Assembly: GCA_046498405.1 (NCBI GenBank) | Contig: JAWOAS010000034.1 | Location: 1-8,249, forward strand | DNA from: T1Sed10-49 sp046498405 | GTDB lineage: Bacteria; Actinomycetota; Nitriliruptoria; Euzebyales; Egibacteraceae | Length of the DNA: 8,249 nt | Direction: 5' to 3' | In this document: positions 1-8,249 of the stretch, one piece after another | Layout: every line of letters begins with the position of its first letter | Numbering within the stretch: the stretch's first letter is position 1 | Translations under genes and position numbers: made by a program | Notes under the pieces: generated by a model | The model's database searches: none | What the model was told of the DNA's origin: nothing | The model's input: only the letters and a program-made list of their open reading frames with translations

Positions 1-1745
<1,745 letters not shown>

Positions 1746-1750
1746 CGGTG

Positions 1751-1754
1751 CTCC
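1751..1754 (-). promoter_or_regulatory. Ribosome binding site of icd
   Basis: On the minus strand GGAG is followed by five bases and then the ATG at 1745. This fixes the start that gives the family-typical N-terminus MSRIIYTYTDE. Confidence 0.6.
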
Positions 1755-1785
1755 GCTCCCTCTCGGCGACGGTGTCGGTCGGGGC

Positions 1786-1810
1786 CCGGCGCCGCCGCGG
1801 GGAGCGCCGG
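1786..1810 (-). terminator. GC-rich hairpin between leuS and icd, possible leuS terminator or icd leader stem
   Basis: A perfect 7-base inverted repeat, CCGGCGC (1786-1792) and GCGCCGG (1804-1810), with an 11-base loop. It lies 77 bases past the leuS stop and 41 bases before the icd start. A second, weaker 6-base dyad, CCCGGC (1856-1861) and GCCGGG (1875-1880), sits just after leuS. Neither is followed by a run of T on the minus strand, so factor-independent termination is uncertain. Stems of this kind are frequent by chance in DNA this GC-rich. Confidence 0.3.
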
Positions 1811-1887
1811 CGCGGGACCGCGCACGCTACCCGCTCGCGCGCCCGCACCCGGCCTCCCGGCCGCGGTCGGTGGAGCCGGGCCCGCGC

Positions 1888-4374
<2,487 letters not shown>

Positions 4375-4380
4375 GTCGTC

Positions 4381-4389
4381 CTCCTCCTC
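4381..4389 (-). promoter_or_regulatory. Ribosome binding site deciding the GTG start of leuS
   Basis: GAGGAGGAG on the minus strand, six bases before the GTG at 4374. It is the strongest Shine-Dalgarno match in the window and the main reason for preferring this GTG, since no in-frame ATG occurs before the catalytic domain. Confidence 0.75.
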
Positions 4390-4448
4390 GCATGACGAGG
4401 CTTCGCGGTCGGCGCTGGTGGGGGGTGGGCGTCGCCCGCCCGTCGGGC

Positions 4449-4454
4449 AGTGTA
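4449..4454 (-). promoter_or_regulatory. Possible -10 element for leuS
   Basis: TACACT on the minus strand matches the TAnnnT pattern and would give a leader of about 70 bases before leuS. The hexamers 16-18 bases upstream are GC-only and do not resemble TTGACA, so this rests on one weak element. Confidence 0.22.
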
Positions 4455-4603
4455 GCGGGGCCACGCCGCCCGGCCCGCTCCGGCAGGGGTCCTTCGGCCC
4501 GGCCATTCGACGCCCTCTGTCATCGCCTCGGGGCGCGGCGGGAGCCAGGCTTGGGGACGAACCGCCACCGAAGGCCGCGCCACCGCGCCGCGCGCCACGG
4601 ACC

Positions 4604-4609
4604 GGAAGG
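4604..4609 (+). promoter_or_regulatory. Ribosome binding site of sdhA
   Basis: GGAAGG lies six bases before the ATG at 4616. It selects this codon over the earlier in-frame ATG at 4256, which lies inside leuS on the other strand. Confidence 0.65.
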
Positions 4610-4615
4610 CCCGCG

Positions 4616-6568
4616 ATGACCGTCGACCTCGACCAGCGCCGCGCGATCGGCCCCGAGATCCACGACGGGGCACCCCCTGGCGACCCCGCGACGCTATGGA
4701 GCGAGCACCAGCTCGACCTGCGGCTCGTCAATCCCGCGAACCGTCGCAAGTTCAAGGTCATCGTTGTCGGCACCGGCCTGGCCGGTGCCGGGGCGGCCGC
4801 GACGCTGTCCGAGCTCGGCTACGGCGTCGACGTCTTCACGCTCCACGACGCCCCCCGGCGCGCGCACAGCGTGGCCGCCCAGGGTGGCATCAACGCCGCG
4901 AAGGCCTACAAGGCCGACGGCGACAGCGTCGAGCGGCTCTTCAAGGACACCGTCAAGGGCGGGGACTTCCGCTCCCGGGAGGCCGACGTCTTCCGGCTCG
5001 CGGAGCTGTCGGTGAAGGTCATCGACCACATGACCGCGCTCGGCGTGCCCTTCGCCCGGGAGTACGGCGGCGGGCTCGCCACGCGCTCCTTCGGTGGCGT
5101 GCAGGTCTCGCGCACCTTCTACGCCCGGGGGCAGACCGGCCAGCAGCTGCAGATCGCCGGCTCCCAGCAGCTGCTCAAGGAGGTCGGCGCGGGACGCTGC
5201 CGGCTGCACACCCGCCAGGAGATGCTCGACCTCATCGTCAGCGAGGGCCGCGCGGTCGGCATCGTCACCCGCGACCTCGTCACCGGCGAGATCCGCCCGC
5301 ACACCGCCCACGCCGTCGTGCTCGCCACCGGCGGCTACGGCAACGCCTACTTCAAGTCGACCCTCGCCAAGGCCTCGAACGTCACGGCGACCTGGAGGGC
5401 GCACAAGCGCGGCGCGCTCTTCGCCAACCCGTGCTTCGTGCAGTTCCACCCCACCTCGCTGCCGCTGTCGAGCGAGTGGCAGTCCAAGCTCACGCTCATG
5501 AGCGAGTCGCTGCGCAACGACGGCCGCGTCTGGGTGCCGAAGAAGGCCGGTGACGACCGTCACCCCAACGACATCCCCGAGGACGAGCGCGACTACTACC
5601 TCGAGCGGATGTACCCCTCCTTCGGCAACCTCGCGCCGCGCGACATCTCCTCGCGGGCGGCCAAGGCCCAGCTCGACGCCGGCAAGGGGGTCGGTCCGCT
5701 GCGCAACGGCGTCTACCTCGACTTCGCCGACGCCATTGCCCGCCTCGGCCGCAAGACGATGGAGGAGCGCTACTCCAACCTCTTCGAGCTCTACATCGAG
5801 GCCACCGGCGAGGACCCCTGGACCGCGCCGATGCGCATCGCCCCGGGGCCGCACTTCGTCATGGGGGGCCTGTGGACCGACTACGACCAGATGAGCTCGC
5901 TGCCGGGGCTGTTCGTCGGCGGGGAGGCGAGCTTCAACTACCACGGCGCGAACCGCCTCGGGGCGAACTCCCTGCTGTCGGCCTCGGTCGACGGCTGGTT
6001 CGTCCTGCCGTGGACGGTGCCGAACTACCTCGCCCCGCAGCTCGGCAGCGAGCCGCTGCCCCACGACCACCCTGACGTGCGCGCCACCCTCGACGAGGTC
6101 ACCGGGCGCGTCGAGCGCCTCCTCGAGGTCGGCGGCACGCGCGGCCCCGACGTCTTCCACGCCGAGCTCGGCAGGCTGCTCATCGACCACGTCGGCGTCG
6201 AGCGGCACGCCGAGGGCCTGGCCGAGGGCGCCGACCGGATCCGCGCGCTGCGCGAGGAGTTCTGGCGCGACGTCCGCGTCGTGGGCTCCGGCGCCGAGCT
6301 CAATCAGGAGCTCGAGCGCGCGGGCCGGGTCGCCGACTACCTCGAGCTGGCCGAGCTCATGGCCCTCGACGCCCTCGACCGCGACGAGTCCGCCGGGGCG
6401 CACTTCCGCAGCGAGCACCAGACCGCCGAAGGGGAGGCCGAGCGCGACGACCAGCGCTGGGCCTCGACGTCGGCGTGGGGGCCTCCGGGATGGGACGGCC
6501 GTCCCGTGCGGCGCAGTGAGCCGCTGACGTTCAAGAAGATCAAGCTCGCGACGAGGAGCTACAAGTGA
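4616..6568 (+). CDS. sdhA: Succinate dehydrogenase flavoprotein subunit
   Basis: Oxidises succinate to fumarate using covalently bound FAD and passes electrons to SdhB, on the inner face of the cytoplasmic membrane. The 650 residues resemble the type B (single cytochrome b) succinate dehydrogenase/fumarate reductase group: LVNPANRRKFKVIVVGTGLAG with the dinucleotide fold glycines G52, G54 and G57; RRAHSVAAQGGINAAK with H84 as the expected FAD-linked histidine; GGDFRSREADV (115-125); QFHPTSL with H278; SLRNDGRVWVPK (298-309); HFVMGG with H413; and NYHGANRLGANSLL with R447 in the active site. The C-terminal helical region ends in TFKKIKLATRSYK. All catalytic residues I can judge are present. 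Its stop overlaps the sdhB start, so the two are translationally coupled. The expected upstream sdhC is replaced here by divergent leuS. A fumarate reductase role cannot be excluded from sequence. Confidence 0.96.
   Translation: MTVDLDQRRAIGPEIHDGAPPGDPATLWSEHQLDLRLVNPANRRKFKVIVVGTGLAGAGAAATLSELGYGVDVFTLHDAPRRAHSVAAQGGINAAKAYKADGDSVERLFKDTVKGGDFRSREADVFRLAELSVKVIDHMTALGVPFAREYGGGLATRSFGGVQVSRTFYARGQTGQQLQIAGSQQLLKEVGAGRCRLHTRQEMLDLIVSEGRAVGIVTRDLVTGEIRPHTAHAVVLATGGYGNAYFKSTLAKASNVTATWRAHKRGALFANPCFVQFHPTSLPLSSEWQSKLTLMSESLRNDGRVWVPKKAGDDRHPNDIPEDERDYYLERMYPSFGNLAPRDISSRAAKAQLDAGKGVGPLRNGVYLDFADAIARLGRKTMEERYSNLFELYIEATGEDPWTAPMRIAPGPHFVMGGLWTDYDQMSSLPGLFVGGEASFNYHGANRLGANSLLSASVDGWFVLPWTVPNYLAPQLGSEPLPHDHPDVRATLDEVTGRVERLLEVGGTRGPDVFHAELGRLLIDHVGVERHAEGLAEGADRIRALREEFWRDVRVVGSGAELNQELERAGRVADYLELAELMALDALDRDESAGAHFRSEHQTAEGEAERDDQRWASTSAWGPPGWDGRPVRRSEPLTFKKIKLATRSYK
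6553..6558 (+). promoter_or_regulatory. Ribosome binding site of sdhB, inside the end of sdhA
   Basis: GAGGAG lies nine bases before the ATG at 6568 and six before an alternative in-frame GTG at 6565. Spacing therefore does not decide between the two, which differ by one residue. Confidence 0.55.
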
Positions 6569-7419
6569 TGCGGCTCGCCGTGGAGGTCTGGCGCCAGCAC
6601 GACGCCGAGACGGCCGGGGCGTTCGAGACCTACGAGGTCACGAGCGCCACGCCGGAGATGAGCCTGCTCGAGCTCCTCGACATGCTCAACGCCGAGCTCG
6701 TCGCCGCCGGCAGGACGCCGGTGGCCTTCGACCACGACTGCCGGGAGGGCATCTGCGGCAGCTGCGGGATGATGGTCAATGGCCGGCCGCACGGCCCCAC
6801 CGACAACACGCCGGCGTGCCTGCAGCGCGTGCGCTCCTTCGCCGACGGCGACCGGGTGCGCCTCGAGCCCTTCCGCGGCGGGTCCTTCAGCGTGCTGCGC
6901 GACCTCGCCGTCGACCGCTCCGGGCTCGACCGCGTCATCGCCTCGGGCGGCTACACCTCGACGCCGACCAACGCCGCGCCGGAGGCCGCCAGCCTGCCCG
7001 CCAACGAGCTCGAGGCCGCCCAGGCCATGGACTACGCCGCCTGCATCGGCTGCGGTGCCTGCGTGGCCGCCTGCCCCAACGGCGCCGCGCAGCTCTTCGC
7101 CGGCGCGAAGATCGGCCACCTCGCCCATCTGCCGCAGGGCCGCGTCGAGCGCTACGAGCGCGTGCGCACGATGGTCGAGCAGATGGAGGAGGACTTCGGC
7201 TACTGCACGAACTACACCGAGTGCGTGCCCGCCTGCCCCGCGGCGATCCCGCTGCAGGCCATCGCCGAGCTCAACCGTGAGCGCCGCCGGGCGCTGTGGC
7301 ACCAGCGCAAGGTCGACGAGGCACCGGAGGCCCGGCCCAAGGGCTGGCTCGCCCGCCTGCGCACCGGCCCGTGGTGGCAGTCCGATCCCGACGACCGGCC
7401 GCTGCCCACCGAGCGCTGA
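6568..7419 (+). CDS. sdhB: Succinate dehydrogenase iron-sulfur subunit
   Basis: Carries electrons from the SdhA flavin through three iron-sulfur clusters towards quinone. The 283 residues have a ferredoxin-type N-domain with DCREGICGSC and ACL (C58, C63, C66 and C84, [2Fe-2S]). The C-domain has CIGCGACVAACP (C159, C162, C165, C169) and CTNYTECVPACP (C213, C219, C223). By analogy with Wolinella FrdB, C159, C162, C165 and C223 bind [4Fe-4S], and C169, C213 and C219 bind [3Fe-4S]. All eleven ligands are present, so the electron chain looks complete. The length is slightly above the usual 240-260 because of a charged, tryptophan-containing tail after residue 245. ATG at 6568 overlaps the sdhA TGA by one base; GTG at 6565 is a possible start one codon earlier. 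No sdhC, sdhD or other membrane subunit follows. Confidence 0.95.
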   Translation: MRLAVEVWRQHDAETAGAFETYEVTSATPEMSLLELLDMLNAELVAAGRTPVAFDHDCREGICGSCGMMVNGRPHGPTDNTPACLQRVRSFADGDRVRLEPFRGGSFSVLRDLAVDRSGLDRVIASGGYTSTPTNAAPEAASLPANELEAAQAMDYAACIGCGACVAACPNGAAQLFAGAKIGHLAHLPQGRVERYERVRTMVEQMEEDFGYCTNYTECVPACPAAIPLQAIAELNRERRRALWHQRKVDEAPEARPKGWLARLRTGPWWQSDPDDRPLPTER

Positions 7420-7441
7420 GGCGCCGCGCGGCCCCCGCCTC
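7418..7441 (+). terminator. Inverted repeat overlapping the sdhB stop codon
   Basis: GAGGCG (7418-7423) and CGCCTC (7436-7441) form a 6-base stem around a 12-base GC-rich loop that itself contains the palindrome CCGCGCGG. It starts within the TGA of sdhB and could end or stabilise the sdhAB transcript. No T-tract follows. Confidence 0.3.
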
Positions 7442-7548
7442 GCCGACGGGCCGACCGCTCACCGCGTCGGGGCCAAGCGCCGCTTCAGCACCCCGCCTCG
7501 CCGACGGGCCGACCAGTCACCGCTTCGGGGCCAAGAGCCGCTTAAGCG
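7433..7548 (+). repeat. 58-base tandem direct repeat, two copies
   Basis: Copy 1 is 7433-7490 and copy 2 is 7491-7548, directly abutting. They agree at 52 of 58 positions by eye, with no gaps. Differences fall at unit positions 25, 26, 34, 46, 54 and 58, and the first 24 positions are identical. Copy 1 contains a dyad CCGAC (7443-7447) and GTCGG (7466-7470), which is weakened in copy 2. The repeats fill about half of the gap between sdhB and the chemoreceptor gene. No clear third copy is seen on either side. Function is unknown. Confidence 0.9.
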
Positions 7549-7550
7549 GC
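7537..7550. repeat. Perfect 14-base palindrome at the end of the tandem repeat
   Basis: GCCGCTTAAGCGGC reads identically on both strands. As RNA it would form a 5-base stem with a TTAA loop on either strand; as DNA it could be a dimeric regulator site. The equivalent place in copy 1 (GCCGCTTCAGCACC) is not palindromic. Confidence 0.6.
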
Positions 7551-7566
7551 CCGCCGGGGACGACGA

Positions 7567-7596
7567 CTGGGGGGTGGCGTATCGCGCACGCCCCAG
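7567..7596 (+). repeat. Interrupted inverted repeat ahead of the chemoreceptor gene
   Basis: CTGGG (7567-7571) and GCGT (7577-7580) pair with ACGCCCCAG (7588-7596), leaving a five-base bulge and a seven-base loop. It lies 42 bases before the start codon and could be a leader structure. Support is weak because GC-rich DNA makes such stems easily. Confidence 0.25.
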
Positions 7597-7625
7597 ACCC
7601 GCGCCAGAGGCGTGTGCTCGACGGC

Positions 7626-7631
7626 AGGGGG
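7626..7631 (+). promoter_or_regulatory. Ribosome binding site of the chemoreceptor gene
   Basis: AGGGGG is seven bases before ATG 7639. The in-frame GTG at 7612 has only AGAGG one base upstream, too close to serve, so ATG 7639 is preferred. Confidence 0.5.
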
Positions 7632-7638
7632 CACGGCG

Positions 7639-8249
7639 ATGGTCGGACCGTGGAGTCGCACCGCCCAGGGGCGGCAGTGGACGCTCACCCTCACCCAGCG
7701 GGCGGCCTGGGCGATCGGCGGGCTCGCCGGCGCCGGCCTGGCCGCCACCGGGCTCGGGGTGTGGTCGGCGACGAGTGCGCTGGCCCAGGGGCTCAGGCTC
7801 GCCGTGGCGCTGGCCATCGTCGCCGTCGCCTTGACGTCATGGCGCGCGCTGCGGCGCGTCGCCCTCGTGCCACTCGAGCGCACCGGTGAGGAGCTCGCCG
7901 CGGCCACCGAGCGCATGCGCGCATCGACGGCGCTGCTGGCCGCCGACGCGGTCCGCACCGCCGACGACCTCGCCGAGCTCGCCACGATCACCGGGGAGGT
8001 GACGAAGGGCACCGCGTCGGTGGCCACTGGCACCGAGGAGATGACCGCCTCGATCGGTGAGATCGCCGAGCAGGCCGCCCAGGCCGCCGCGGTGGCCACC
8101 GAGGGCGCCAACCGCGCCGAGGCCAGCCAGGCCCTGGCCACCCGCCTGTCGACGAGCTCCGGGCAGATCGGCGACGCCACCAAGCTCATCCGCTCCATCG
8201 CCGAGCAGACCAACCTCCTGGCCCTCAACGCCACCATCGAGGCCGCCCG
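7639..8249 (+). CDS. Methyl-accepting chemotaxis protein without external sensor domain, 3' end beyond window
   Basis: A membrane chemoreceptor expected to work with CheW and CheA. About 203 residues are visible. A short cytoplasmic start (WSRTAQGRQW) is followed by two hydrophobic segments at about 23-45 and 52-67, joined by only a few residues, so the protein probably forms a membrane hairpin with no periplasmic ligand domain. From about residue 78 comes a long alanine- and glutamate-rich coiled coil. ATGTEEMTAS (129-138) fits the methylation-site pattern, small-small-x-x-E-E-x-x-small-small. IAEQTNLLALNATIEAAR, reached at the window edge, is the conserved hairpin tip that contacts CheA and CheW. 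The returning helix is outside the window. A HAMP domain is not clear; the stretch at 72-100 could be a degenerate one. The gene is on the same strand as sdhAB, 219 bases away, and probably separately transcribed. Confidence 0.92.
   Translation, partial: MVGPWSRTAQGRQWTLTLTQRAAWAIGGLAGAGLAATGLGVWSATSALAQGLRLAVALAIVAVALTSWRALRRVALVPLERTGEELAAATERMRASTALLAADAVRTADDLAELATITGEVTKGTASVATGTEEMTASIGEIAEQAAQAAAVATEGANRAEASQALATRLSTSSGQIGDATKLIRSIAEQTNLLALNATIEAA

Larger units (their letters stand above)
4375..4615. promoter_or_regulatory. Divergent leuS/sdhA intergenic region
   Basis: This 241-base non-coding interval separates the start codons of two divergent operons and should contain promoters for both. 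I see no T-box (stem I plus antiterminator bulge) or other recognisable riboswitch for leuS. GCCCG and CGGGC form a short dyad near 4434-4448. No good -35 box is visible on either strand, and no convincing -10 on the plus strand, as is common in high-GC genomes. Confidence 0.6.

Noticed and set aside
4375..4615. T-box or other riboswitch ahead of leuS
   Set aside because: No T-box sequence or specifier-loop architecture could be recognised, and the interval is short.
4694..6418. A 574-codon open frame on the minus strand across sdhA
   Set aside because: Shadow of sdhA with repetitive composition and no motif.
7296..7889. Open frames spanning the end of sdhB, the repeats and the start of the chemoreceptor gene
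   Set aside because: They are in other frames than both real genes, have no domain, and are explained by the scarcity of stop codons in GC-rich DNA.

Overview
The window is very GC-rich, with third codon positions almost all G or C. It holds five confidently recognised genes and no sign of phage, plasmid, insertion sequence, CRISPR or structural RNA genes. The base composition, the monomeric NADP-dependent isocitrate dehydrogenase and the form of the succinate dehydrogenase subunits suggest a high-GC bacterium, most likely Actinomycetota. I cannot fix the class. A chemoreceptor gene implies a chemotactic, probably motile, cell.

Left part, minus strand: leuS (leucyl-tRNA synthetase, 828 residues) is followed after 142 bases by icd (monomeric isocitrate dehydrogenase). 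The icd gene runs off the left edge with 581 residues visible. Right part, plus strand: sdhA and sdhB (succinate dehydrogenase flavoprotein and iron-sulfur subunits) overlap by one base. After a 219-base gap comes a methyl-accepting chemotaxis protein gene cut by the right edge. leuS and sdhA diverge from a 241-base intergenic region that should carry the promoters for both directions. Three gaps exist (142, 241 and 219 bases) and none exceeds 300 bases.

icd and sdhAB both encode TCA-cycle enzymes: isocitrate to 2-oxoglutarate with NADPH, and succinate to fumarate with electrons passed to quinone. They flank the translation gene leuS. Only the two soluble subunits of succinate dehydrogenase are here. 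The membrane cytochrome b subunit that normally sits beside them is absent on both sides. The gap after sdhB holds a 58-base tandem duplication (52 of 58 positions identical), whose second copy ends in a perfect 14-base palindrome, plus other dyads. This is the least explained DNA in the window. The chemoreceptor has two closely spaced membrane segments and no room for an external sensor domain.

I did not find a clear new multi-gene system. The points most worth following are the missing membrane anchor, the tandem repeat, the KMSKG variant of the leuS signature and the sensor-less chemoreceptor.
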